From Neisseriaceae bacterium JH1-16 (GTDB lineage Bacteria; Pseudomonadota; Gammaproteobacteria; Burkholderiales; Chromobacteriaceae), in contig JAPDNP010000002.1 of the NCBI GenBank assembly GCA_025989215.1, positions 372,001 through 436,000 on the forward strand: a stretch of 64,000 nucleotides of DNA. The letters are read 5' to 3'. Below the pieces are notes generated by a model. The model was not told the origin of the DNA, did no database searches, and saw only the letters and a list, made by a program, of their open reading frames with translations. A program made the translations under genes and the position numbers. This document shows, in pieces, positions 44,145-52,304 of the stretch (the first letter of the stretch is position 1; each line of letters starts with the position of its first letter).

Positions 44145-44909
44145 TCAGCGCGGCCGATACGCCTCGATCCAGGCGCTATCGCTGCTGAACGAGTCGTCGT
44201 CGCTCACCGCAAAATACTCGCGCACTTCGCGCGGCAAGGCGGCAAAGGTCTCGCGCAACGCCGCCACTCGTCCCGGCGAGGTACCGATGCGCGCCACCCA
44301 GCTGTCGAACGCCAGCGGCAGCTTCCAGCTATCGCTACCCGTCACCGTCAAGCCCGCTTCCGCCAGCATCGCCAGCCATTCCGACACTCGGTAGTTGCGC
44401 ACATGCGAGGCATCGCGCAGCAGCTCGATGGTTTGCAGCACCGTGTCGTACAGCGGCGTCTCCGGCGCGATGACATCGATCACCACCAGCGTGCCGCCCG
44501 GCGCCAGCACCCGCACGGCTTCGGCCAACGCTTGCCCCATGTCGAGCCAGTGATGCGCCGAGAAGCGCGTCACCACCAGGTCGAACTCGCCATCGGCGAA
44601 CGGCAGCGCCTCGACCGGCCCCTGCCGGGTAGCGAGCTGCAGGTGGCCGCGCTGCTGGGCCGCTTCGGCCACCACCGCCAGCATGTCAGCCGACAAGTCA
44701 TAAGCCACCACCGCGCCGGCCCCACCGGCCGCCACCGCGAAGCTGGCGTGACCGGCACCACAGCCCAGATCCAATACCCGTGCCGGTCGCAGCCGTTCGG
44801 CCAGGGCGGTCAGCCGCACCAGGTCGGCACCCTGCGCATGCACCGTGCTGCTCAGGTAGTTGCGGGCCATCTGGCCGAATTGCTGCTGTACCAGGTTCTG
44901 CTGATCCAT
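44145..44909 (-). CDS. SAM-dependent methyltransferase (class I)
   Basis: A 254-residue methyltransferase. VLDLGCGAGHASFAVA is the SAM-binding motif I, VVAYDLSADML motif II and EALPFADGEFDLVVTRFSAHHW the post-motif, as in the UbiE/BioC-like YcgJ group. It is not ubiE itself because the C-terminal part differs. The start at 44909 has AAGGAG upstream. It is divergent from an XRE-type regulator (45033), with a 10-bp inverted repeat in the 120-bp gap. The regulator very likely controls it. Substrate unknown. Confidence 0.85.
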   Translation of the reverse strand: MDQQNLVQQQFGQMARNYLSSTVHAQGADLVRLTALAERLRPARVLDLGCGAGHASFAVAAGGAGAVVAYDLSADMLAVVAEAAQQRGHLQLATRQGPVEALPFADGEFDLVVTRFSAHHWLDMGQALAEAVRVLAPGGTLVVIDVIAPETPLYDTVLQTIELLRDASHVRNYRVSEWLAMLAEAGLTVTGSDSWKLPLAFDSWVARIGTSPGRVAALRETFAALPREVREYFAVSDDDSFSSDSAWIEAYRPR

Positions 44910-44966
44910 CGTGGGGCTCCTTGTCGTGGGGGAATGTTTCGATGACGCGAGCCCAGCATAGGCGGG

Positions 44967-45009
44967 GCAAAATACTGGAACAAGACCACTATTTATCCTA
45001 GTATTTTGC
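44967..45009. promoter_or_regulatory. Inverted-repeat operator in divergent promoter
   Basis: GCAAAATACT (44967-44976) and its exact complement AGTATTTTGC (45000-45009) are separated by 23 bp, placed between the methyltransferase and its divergent XRE regulator. Confidence 0.6.
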
Positions 45010-45032
45010 ACTACCCGTCAGCGAGCCCGTCC

Positions 45033-45806
45033 ATGTCCAACAACCTTGGCGAATTCATCCGCAAACACCGTGAACGGCTGCGCCCCGAAGACGCCGGCGT
45101 GCGCGCAATCGGCCGCCGCCGCACGCCCGGGCTGCGTCGCGAGGAGCTGGCCCAGCTGTGCGCGGTCAGCCCGACCTGGATCACCTGGCTGGAACAGGGC
45201 CGTCCGGTGTCGCCGTCTCCGGACACGCTGGCCAGGTTGGCCGAAGCACTGCAACTGAGCGCCGCCGAACGCCATTATCTGTTCACGCTGGCCGGCAAGC
45301 TCGACCCGGCCAGCGAGCCGGAACGGCACAATGCCGCCGACGCGGTGCTACGCAGCGTGGTGCAGATCGCCACGCCGGCCTACGTACTCGACAAGCAGTG
45401 GAACGCGCTGGCGTGGAACGACGCCGCCAGCGCGCTGTTCGCCGGCTGGCTGGACCGCGGCGAAGCCGCACCGAACCTGCTGTCGTTCACCTTCCTGTCG
45501 CCTGGCGCGCGCACGCTGATCGACGACTGGCCTTACCGGGCGCGTCGGCTGGTAGCGGAGTTCCGCGCCGACTGCGGCCGTCGCGTCGACGACGCGGCGA
45601 TCGAGGCGCTGATCGACCAGCTCGCCGCCGCCAGCGCCGACTTCGCCGCATTCTGGCAGGACTACGACGTCACCGAGCGCGAGGGGGGCTTGCGGCTGTT
45701 CCACCACCCGCAGCGCGGCCGGCTGGCGTTCGAGCAGGCCACCTATTACCCGGCCACCCGGCGCGATCTGAAACTGGTGATGTTGCTGCCGGTCGACGAG
45801 GTCTAA
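45033..45806 (+). CDS. XRE-family regulator with MmyB-like ligand domain
   Basis: A 257-residue regulator. Residues 1-80 are an XRE helix-turn-helix (EFIRKHRERLRPED, TPGLRREELAQLCAVSPTWITWLEQGR). Residues 95-257 are the MmyB-like ligand-binding domain (PAYVLDKQWNALAWNDAASALFA, RTLIDDWPYRARRLVAEFRAD, GLRLFHHPQRGRLAFE). This common two-domain type often controls a divergent neighbour. That fits the methyltransferase gene here. ATG 45033 gives the usual family start SNNLGEFIRK. Confidence 0.92.
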   Translation: MSNNLGEFIRKHRERLRPEDAGVRAIGRRRTPGLRREELAQLCAVSPTWITWLEQGRPVSPSPDTLARLAEALQLSAAERHYLFTLAGKLDPASEPERHNAADAVLRSVVQIATPAYVLDKQWNALAWNDAASALFAGWLDRGEAAPNLLSFTFLSPGARTLIDDWPYRARRLVAEFRADCGRRVDDAAIEALIDQLAAASADFAAFWQDYDVTEREGGLRLFHHPQRGRLAFEQATYYPATRRDLKLVMLLPVDEV

Positions 45807-45870
45807 GCGTTCCTGATCCGCCGGTCACAAGCACACAGCGGTGGCTCGGCGGCCAGGACCCGATACCAGG

Positions 45871-47055
45871 TCAAACTGGCAAAGGCCCGGTATACGCAGC
45901 ACGCGGACGGATCAGCTGGCCGTCGGCGCGCTGCTCCAGCGCATGGGCGATCCAGCCTATCGTTCTGCCGCAGGCGAACAAGCCAAATGCCGCCCCTTCG
46001 GCCAGCCCCAGATGGCGACGCAGCGCCACCAGAGCGAAATCGACCGACGGGCGCTGGCCGGTCAGCTGCTCGACCGCCGCAACCAACGCCTGCCAGCGCG
46101 GCTGATGCGGCAGGATGTGCTTCAATAGCTGCGCCGCGCGCGCATCGCCGTCCGGGTAGAGCGGATGGCCGAAGCCGGGCAGCTTCTCGCCGCGCTCCAG
46201 CCGTTGCCGCAAGGACGGCAGCGGGTCGCCACCCTCGCCCAACTCATCCCAGAACGCCTCGACCCGCGCCGTCGTGCCGCCATGTCGCCCGCCGGACAGC
46301 GCCGCCAAGCCACCGATCACCACCGCGCGCAGGCTGGCGCCGGTCGAGGCAATGCAACGCGCGGTGAAACCCGACGCATTCAACTCGTGGTCGGCACACA
46401 GGATCAGCGCCTGCCGTACCAAGTCCGCACCGTGTTCATCCAGCCCCCATGCCTCGGCGCATTGCCGATGTAGCGGCGTCGTGCTCACCGCTGTGCCGAG
46501 CAGACAGGCCAGCATCACCCGCAACAATTCGCCACAGCCGGCCGCCAGGCGCGCGCGGTCCTGCTGCCAGACCGCAGTCGCCTCGTCGCCACACGCCACC
46601 GAGAACAGAGGCAATAAGGCACGCTGCGGCCCCTGCCCATCATAGGCTGGCCTCAGCGCCTGATAGGCCACGGGCAGCGGTGCCGCGCTCGGGCCGAACG
46701 CCACCGCCTCCTCGCACTGCCACAGCCAGGCCGCCACCACCTCGACACTGCTGGCTTCGGCCAACCTTAGCGCCTCCTCGCCGCGGTAGTAGAGCCGCCC
46801 GCCCTGGATCAGCGTGATCGCCGACTCCAGCACCGGCACTCCCCAGTCCAGCGCCGCCTTGGCGACCTCCTTCGGCTTACGCCCGCGGGCCCGCTGGCCG
46901 GCCAGCCGCTCCACTTCGTCGCGGCGATAGCGGCGTTCGCGCGGGTCATCGGCTTCATGCGCGCGCAGCAGGCCGCGGCTGACATAGGAGTACAAGGTCT
47001 GGCGCGACACGCCGAGCCGGGTGGCGGCCTCGGCGGCGGAAAGATAGGGCGACAT
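45871..47055 (-). CDS. Citrate-synthase-like protein with N-terminal helix-turn-helix
   Basis: A 394-residue fusion. The first 60 residues form an excisionase/MerR-like DNA-binding unit (LSAAEAATRLGVSRQTLYSYVSRGLLRA). The remainder is a citrate synthase fold with the three catalytic residues in place: DHELNASGF (His), GFGHPLYPDGD (His) and VDFALVAL (Asp). A length of about 330 for the enzyme part is short for the family. It stands divergent to a CoA-transferase gene, with a palindrome between them. It may be an enzyme, a CoA-metabolite-sensing repressor, or both. The reaction is not established. Confidence 0.85.
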   Translation of the reverse strand: MSPYLSAAEAATRLGVSRQTLYSYVSRGLLRAHEADDPRERRYRRDEVERLAGQRARGRKPKEVAKAALDWGVPVLESAITLIQGGRLYYRGEEALRLAEASSVEVVAAWLWQCEEAVAFGPSAAPLPVAYQALRPAYDGQGPQRALLPLFSVACGDEATAVWQQDRARLAAGCGELLRVMLACLLGTAVSTTPLHRQCAEAWGLDEHGADLVRQALILCADHELNASGFTARCIASTGASLRAVVIGGLAALSGGRHGGTTARVEAFWDELGEGGDPLPSLRQRLERGEKLPGFGHPLYPDGDARAAQLLKHILPHQPRWQALVAAVEQLTGQRPSVDFALVALRRHLGLAEGAAFGLFACGRTIGWIAHALEQRADGQLIRPRAAYTGPLPV

Positions 47056-47077
47056 GGGCAGACTCCGGTTTCGATAA

Positions 47078-47096
47078 CTTGATTATATCAATCAAG
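47078..47096. promoter_or_regulatory. Palindromic operator between citrate-synthase-like and CoA-transferase genes
   Basis: CTTGATT and AATCAAG flank ATATC in the 97-bp divergent gap. It is the best candidate site for the helix-turn-helix of the citrate-synthase-like protein. Confidence 0.6.
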
Positions 47097-47152
47097 ATTG
47101 ACGATATATTCGCCTCGGCCTGTAATGCGCTCATCCCCCCAAGGAGCACACC

Positions 47153-48553
47153 ATGGCTCACACCTCCCCCACCCAGGCCTTGGCCGAACTGTGGCACGCC
47201 GCCGGCCTCGACCCGGCCGAACTGGCCCACGCTCACCTCACCGGCCATGACCCGGTATTGCCGTCCTCGTTCGCGCTCGGCACCGCCGCCCAGGCCAGCA
47301 TCGCCGCCGCCGGCCTCGCCGCTGCCAGCCTGTGGCGACAGCGCGGCGGCACCGCGCAGCAAGTCGCGGTCGAGATGCGCCATGCCGCCGCCGAATTCCG
47401 CAGCGAGCGCTATCTGCGCGTCGACGGCGCACCGGCCCCGGAGCTGTGGGATGCAATCGCCGGCGCCTACCGCTGCGGCGACGGGCGCTGGGTGCGCCTG
47501 CACACCAACTTCCCGCATCATTGCGACGGCGTGCTGGCGCTGCTCGGCTGCACTCACGAGCGCGCCAGCGTCGCGGCCGCGCTGCAGAATTGGCATGCCC
47601 AGGATGTGGAAGACGCCGCCGCCGAACGCGGCCTGGTGGTCGCGATGCTACGCAGCTTTGACGAATGGGATGCTCACCCGCAGGGCCGCGCGCTGGCCAA
47701 GCTACCAGTGTTCACGCTGGAGAAGATCGGCGATGCGCCGCCCCAACCGCTGCCACCGGCTGCACGGCCGCTGGCCGGCGTGCGGGTGCTGGACCTGACC
47801 CGCATCATCGCCGGGCCGGTCGGCGGGCGAACGCTGGCCGCGCACGGCGCCGACGTGCTGCTGGTCACCTCGCCGCGCCTGCCGGCGATTGCCCCACTGG
47901 TGATCGATACCGGCCGCGGCAAGCGCTCCTGCCAGCTCGACCTCACCGACGCAGCCGATCACGCCACCCTCGCCCGGCTGGTCGACGACGCCGACGTTTT
48001 TCTTCAGGGCTATCGCCCCGGCGGACTGGCCGAACTCGGCTTCGGCCCGCAACAGTTGGCCGAACGCCGCCCGGGCCTGGTCTATGTCTCGCTGACGGCC
48101 TATGGACATGTCGGGCCGTGGGCAGGACGACGCGGCTTCGATTCGCTGGTACAGACCGCCAGCGGCTTCAACCACGCCGAAGCACAGGCTGCCGGCCGCG
48201 ACGAACCACTGGCCCTGCCGGCCCAGGCACTCGACCATGCCGCCGGCTATTTGATCGCCCTGGGCACCATCGCTGCGCTACACCGACGCGCCAGCGAAGG
48301 CGGCAGCTGGCATGTGCACGTATCGTTGGCGCAAACCGGCCTATGGCTGCGGCGACTCGGCCGCGTCGAACACGGTTTCAGCGTCCCCGACCCGGACCTC
48401 GCTGCCGTGCAGGACCTGCTCTACACCGCACCATCGGGGTTCGGCCAACTACGCGGCGTACGCCATGCCGCACAATTGGCCGTCACACCGGCCGGCTGGC
48501 CGCGACCAGCGGTGCCACTCGGCCACGACCCCGCGGTGTGGCTGCCACGCTGA
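47153..48553 (+). CDS. Family III CoA-transferase (CaiB/BaiF type)
   Basis: A 466-residue protein of the CaiB family. The first 180 residues form a poorly conserved N-terminal part. The core begins LAGVRVLDLTRIIAGPVGGRTLAAHGADVLLVTSP and includes VIDTGRGKRSCQLDLTD and LVYVSLTAYGHVGPWAGRRGFDSLVQTASGF. Members swap CoA between carboxylic acids. The usual catalytic Asp (in LLADMGAD-like context of the family) is not in its usual place: the region reads TLAAHGADVLLV, so activity needs checking. Divergent from the HTH-citrate synthase fusion, which suggests a joint acyl-CoA pathway. Confidence 0.85.
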   Translation: MAHTSPTQALAELWHAAGLDPAELAHAHLTGHDPVLPSSFALGTAAQASIAAAGLAAASLWRQRGGTAQQVAVEMRHAAAEFRSERYLRVDGAPAPELWDAIAGAYRCGDGRWVRLHTNFPHHCDGVLALLGCTHERASVAAALQNWHAQDVEDAAAERGLVVAMLRSFDEWDAHPQGRALAKLPVFTLEKIGDAPPQPLPPAARPLAGVRVLDLTRIIAGPVGGRTLAAHGADVLLVTSPRLPAIAPLVIDTGRGKRSCQLDLTDAADHATLARLVDDADVFLQGYRPGGLAELGFGPQQLAERRPGLVYVSLTAYGHVGPWAGRRGFDSLVQTASGFNHAEAQAAGRDEPLALPAQALDHAAGYLIALGTIAALHRRASEGGSWHVHVSLAQTGLWLRRLGRVEHGFSVPDPDLAAVQDLLYTAPSGFGQLRGVRHAAQLAVTPAGWPRPAVPLGHDPAVWLPR

Positions 48554-49114
48554 GCACCATGCCACCGAAATTGAACCCGCGACCTTGTCGCATGCCGAGC
48601 TCCGGCTGCGGCAAGGTTCCAGAATCAACAGCACTGGAGCGGTGTATATCGATGAGCCACAACCCCAAACGCACTATGTATTCAAAACCGTTAGCAATAC
48701 CCACCCGGCGTTACTGTACTGTCTTGTCCTACAACGGGTACTGCCTGCAACAACACGCCTAGCCGAGATGGTTGGGCTGAATTCTGTTAGCGGCCCGTAA
48801 GACTCGGCGCTCCCTTCCCCTAACACCACTTCGCTTCGGCCAAGCTTGGCCGAAACGGGCGGCTCTTAATCGGCAAGGCTTGCTGGTGCGGTTAATAAAG
48901 CCCGCCAGCCAAACGTGGAATCACTCACATGCGGGTAAAGGGTCATCGCAAGACATGGCGATGCATAAACCTAGCAAGACCTTTTAGCCGCGTTCACTGT
49001 AATGGGCCTGTCATTTAAAGGCGCCCCTACATGACACGGTCCCACTTCCCTGGCGAGGTGGAACATATGACCGATCACTCCAGCAACTCGCCCCATCATC
49101 CGGGCTCTCGACAT
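48554..49114. other. Intergenic with uptake-word palindrome
   Basis: About 560 bp without a supported gene. It carries the TTCGGCCAAGCTTGGCCGAA palindrome and otherwise only short frames. Confidence 0.5.
48835..48854. terminator. Inverted pair of the TTGGCCGAA word (possible terminator)
   Basis: TTCGGCCAAGCTTGGCCGAA is a perfect 20-bp palindrome made of two complementary copies of the over-represented 9-mer. In Neisseria paired uptake words often serve as terminators; here a T run is absent, so that role is only a suggestion. Confidence 0.55.
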
Positions 49115-49507
49115 TCAGCCCATCAAGGCCCGCCACAGCAAATACAACAGTCCCCCACCCAATACCACTACAAATAGCAAGGCCAATAGCCCCGTTATCA
49201 GCAGCCCCTTCTTCCCGGTCTGTAACCAATGCTCCGCCCGGGCTCGACTTTCGCCCCTTGCCGTTTCAGGCAATAGCCGCATCGACAGCCAGATTACCGC
49301 CGTCATCACCAGTGCATCGTCCATCAAACCCAAAACCGGCACGAAATCGGGGATCAAATCGATCGGACTGAGCACATAGGCCACCCCGAATAGGCATAGT
49401 CCGCGCACATACCATGGCGTTTGGGGATGAAAGAAGGCAAAGCCCAGCATCACTACATCGAGTCGAATAAGCCCGACCCAAACACCCAACTTCCGGAAAA
49501 TCGTCAT
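49115..49507 (-). CDS. DUF1232 (YkvA-like) membrane protein
   Basis: A 130-residue membrane protein with the DUF1232 signature VAYVLSPIDLIPDFVPVLGLMDDALV and two hydrophobic segments (the second near the C-terminus, LLITGLLALLFVVVLGGGLLYLL). The family is widespread and functionally uncharacterised. It is divergent from the H-NS-like gene. The start at 49507 is 93 bases from that gene's start. Confidence 0.85.
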   Translation of the reverse strand: MTIFRKLGVWVGLIRLDVVMLGFAFFHPQTPWYVRGLCLFGVAYVLSPIDLIPDFVPVLGLMDDALVMTAVIWLSMRLLPETARGESRARAEHWLQTGKKGLLITGLLALLFVVVLGGGLLYLLWRALMG

Positions 49508-49599
49508 GACCTACATTCCAAATTGTTAAAATGTATTTCAAACATTGACCCCGCGGGAAAGACTGGCTAAATTCACAGCAAACCAAACAGGAAAACAAA

Positions 49600-49908
49600 A
49601 TGGACCTCAGCACCCTCGATTACACCCAACTGCTCGATCTGAAAAACCAACTGGATCGTGAAATCAACGCTCGTCAATCCGAAGAAAAGGCCAAGGCCAA
49701 GCGTCAGATTCTGGAACTGGTCAAAACCTACGGTCTGAGCATCGACGACGTACTGAGCAAAGCACCGGCCACCACGCGTAAACCGGTCGAAGCCAAATAC
49801 CGCAACCCGGACGATGCCAGCCAAACCTGGACCGGCCGTGGTCGCAAACCGGCTTGGGTGCAGAACTACATCGACGCCGGCTTCAAGATCGAAGACCTGG
49901 CCATCTAA
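49600..49908 (+). CDS. hns: H-NS-family nucleoid protein
   Basis: A 102-residue histone-like protein. The first half is a coiled coil for dimerisation (LKNQLDREINARQSEEKAKAKRQ). The C-terminal DNA-binding domain has TWTGRGRKPAWVQNYI, the AT-hook-like loop of the HvrA/BpH3 group of betaproteobacteria. Such proteins silence AT-rich horizontally acquired DNA, of which this window has plenty. It has its own terminator directly downstream. Confidence 0.95.
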   Translation: MDLSTLDYTQLLDLKNQLDREINARQSEEKAKAKRQILELVKTYGLSIDDVLSKAPATTRKPVEAKYRNPDDASQTWTGRGRKPAWVQNYIDAGFKIEDLAI

Positions 49909-49958
49909 GCCTGCCAGCACTCTTCAGACTAGCGTGCCCATGGTACGTTCAAAGCAAA

Positions 49959-49985
49959 AAGCCTCCCGAATGGGAGGCTTTTTTT
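49959..49985 (+). terminator. Rho-independent terminator of H-NS gene
   Basis: Perfect stem AAGCCTCCC/GGGAGGCTT with a GAAT loop and a T run after it, 50 bases after the stop. Confidence 0.95.
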
Positions 49986-51145
49986 CGTCTACGGACCCGT
50001 GCTGAATTCGCAACGCGCCAACGGGTACATCCTTGGTGCCACAGCCGGACCATCCCGGTGCACGTCCGGCAAAGAGCCAGCGCCCCTTCCCGCCCGAACC
50101 TTGCTGCATACTGACATCAGGCAAAGTGGCGCTGTCGAGGAAGTGCTTTCGACTACAAACCTTGTAACCAAGGACAGCCCCCTAAGCCGATCAGCAACCC
50201 GTTATTAACAGGAGCGGTTGGCATTGACCGTGCTTGCACTGGAAGCCTAGTAACCCTTGTTGAACGTATCAGCCGCCTGCCCGAATGCCAGCAAGTAACA
50301 TATCTCCCTTGTAATTGACATAAAGACAGGATGCTCTACATACGTAGCCTACCGAGGCAACACTGGAAACTATTACCTCTCCCCACGCCGATCAACCCCG
50401 AATAAACCTCATCGGCGAACTCCTAGCGGCCATAACACTTCAAGCCGCCGTTATCACCAATGGTTGATGTCCACGACTCAGGACTGTGCCCCCGTGCATT
50501 ACCAACGAGCATCAGGCCACCCTTGCCCCCGATCTTGGTGCTGCAACCTAGAACCAGATTCGTTTTGTCATGAATGGTCGGACGCGCCAGATAGCCGACG
50601 GGCAGGACATTGCTTGGAGCGTCATGGCCGACAGCGCCTCGGTGACAAGCGGGCCCGACAATACAGGACTAACGTAGACGATCCCTGAGCCCACCCGGAA
50701 AAGATGCGAAGGATGGGCTATCAGCAACCGGCCCCGGCCTAAAAGTACCCAGTCAACCAAGACAAGGGAACCGGGTAAGCAGCTCGGAATCATTATTGCC
50801 GTCTTCGACGCCACCACACCTTACCGATCCAGCTTCATGGGCAACAGGGGGACAGGACCAGTGTCATGATGCGATCTCACCGCTTTACCGCTGGGTGAAC
50901 CCGTGCCCGGGACATGCGGCAGTAACAACAACTCTTGTGCCCGACCATCAAACACAGGGTGCGGAGTCGCAGTTTCGCCATATCGAAGATTCAAACCGCG
51001 ACCGCCAATATTAGGCAGGGTCATCCACTATCGCGTGTTTACCCGCAGCTAACTGCATCGATACATGATTGTAATAAGGTAAAACAATAAAAAATGGGAA
51101 ATGCAAAAAGCCCGTAAATCTTTTCAGATTTACGGGCTTCTTATA
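49986..51145. other. Long intergenic region before the tRNA cluster
   Basis: About 1.16 kb with no protein-like frame, RNA gene or repeat that I could recognise. Frames on both strands are short and have no ribosome binding sites. It could hold a decayed gene. Confidence 0.45.
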
Positions 51146-51219
51146 TGGAGGCGGGGGTCGGAATCGAACCGGCGTACACGGCTTTGCAGGCCGCTGCATA
51201 ACCACTCTGCCACCCCGCC
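51146..51219 (-). tRNA. tRNA-Cys (GCA)
   Basis: A 74-base tRNA with CCA. Acceptor GGCGGGG/CCCCGCC, anticodon loop CTGCAAA (GCA) and T arm GCCGGTTCGATTCCGAC. First of the pgsA-side tRNA cluster in map order; last to be transcribed if it is one unit. Confidence 0.95.
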
Positions 51220-51260
51220 ATAACTGGCATCAGCTCGCCTTTCGGCCAACTGCTTGAAAC

Positions 51261-51336
51261 TGGAGCGGGAAACGAGGCTCGAACTCGCGACCTCAACCTT
51301 GGCAAGGTTGCGCTCTACCAACTGAGCTATTCCCGC
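51261..51336 (-). tRNA. tRNA-Gly (GCC), copy 1
   Basis: 76 bases with CCA; acceptor GCGGGAA, anticodon loop CTTGCCAAG, T arm GCGAGTTCGAGCCTCGT. Identical to the three next copies. Confidence 0.96.
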
Positions 51337-51358
51337 ATGGGTGAAACTATAAACTGTA

Positions 51359-51434
51359 TGGAGCGGGAAACGAGGCTCGAACTCGCGACCTCAACCTTGG
51401 CAAGGTTGCGCTCTACCAACTGAGCTATTCCCGC
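51359..51434 (-). tRNA. tRNA-Gly (GCC), copy 2
   Basis: Identical in sequence to copy 1, with a 22-base spacer from it. Confidence 0.96.
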
Positions 51435-51456
51435 GTCGCATGCTGCACGGTATCTT

Positions 51457-51532
51457 TGGAGCGGGAAACGAGGCTCGAACTCGCGACCTCAACCTTGGCA
51501 AGGTTGCGCTCTACCAACTGAGCTATTCCCGC
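51457..51532 (-). tRNA. tRNA-Gly (GCC), copy 3
   Basis: Identical to copy 1, with a 22-base spacer of different sequence. Confidence 0.96.
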
Positions 51533-51558
51533 ATTTCAGATACTGCGCCAAGTAGTGT

Positions 51559-51634
51559 TGGAGCGGGAAACGAGGCTCGAACTCGCGACCTCAACCTTGG
51601 CAAGGTTGCGCTCTACCAACTGAGCTATTCCCGC
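51559..51634 (-). tRNA. tRNA-Gly (GCC), copy 4
   Basis: Identical to copy 1, with a 26-base spacer. Nearest to pgsA, so probably first to be transcribed. Confidence 0.96.
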
Positions 51635-51713
51635 ACTACCTGTCTTGCTTCTCACCGTCGTTGCCGGCGTTGAGGATGCGAATTATAAGGATTAATCAGC
51701 CCCTGTCAACACA

Positions 51714-52295
51714 TCAGCTAGCAATTTTTTTACCGGAAAACTCGCGCGCTGCCATACGCAGGTAATAAACCATTGACCACAAAGTCAAAATAGCCGCGAC
51801 CACCATCAACACATTACCCATAAAAAGTGTATCGATGCCCGGCACGACCGGTTGTTTCCACAAGAGCAGCATGATCGCCCCCATCTGCGCGGTGGTCTTG
51901 AGCTTGCCGAGCGTGGCGACGGCCACACTGCTGCGCCGGCCCATTTCGGCCATCCACTCGCGCAGCGCCGAGATGGCGATCTCGCGGCCGATGATGATCA
52001 TCGACAGCCAGGCGGCGGTGCGCTCCAGATCGACCAGCAGGATCAGCGCGCAGGCCACCATCAGTTTGTCGGCCACCGGATCGAGAAAGGCCCCGAACGC
52101 AGAGGTCTGGCCGAGCCGGCGGGCAAGATAACCGTCCAGCCAGTCGGTGATGCCGGCCACCGCGAAGATCAGCGCACCGGTGATGTTCTGCGCCACCGGC
52201 GTCAACAGGCCGTCGGGCAGGTAGAACACCCCGATGAACACCGGGATCAGGACGACCCGCAACCAGGTCAGCAATATGGGTACATTGAGGGGCAT
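51714..52295 (-). CDS. pgsA: CDP-diacylglycerol-glycerol-3-phosphate 3-phosphatidyltransferase
   Basis: A 193-residue membrane enzyme that makes phosphatidylglycerol phosphate. It holds the CDP-alcohol phosphotransferase signature D-G-x2-A-R-x8-G-x3-D-x3-D in TDWLDGYLARRLGQTSAF and FLDPVADKL. Hydrophobic helices fill the rest. It begins 10 bases after the uvrC stop; the uvrC-pgsA-tRNA order is common in proteobacteria. Confidence 0.96.
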   Translation of the reverse strand: MPLNVPILLTWLRVVLIPVFIGVFYLPDGLLTPVAQNITGALIFAVAGITDWLDGYLARRLGQTSAFGAFLDPVADKLMVACALILLVDLERTAAWLSMIIIGREIAISALREWMAEMGRRSSVAVATLGKLKTTAQMGAIMLLLWKQPVVPGIDTLFMGNVLMVVAAILTLWSMVYYLRMAAREFSGKKIAS

Positions 52296-52304
52296 GAGTG
52301 GGGA

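Noticed and set aside
49986-51014. Several 60-90 codon frames in the gap before the tRNA cluster
   Set aside because: None has a start site, domain or conserved composition.
51261-51634. Regularly spaced repeats suggesting a CRISPR array
   Set aside because: The repeat units are full tRNA-Gly genes with CCA; spacers are only 22-26 bases of ordinary intergenic DNA and there are no cas genes.
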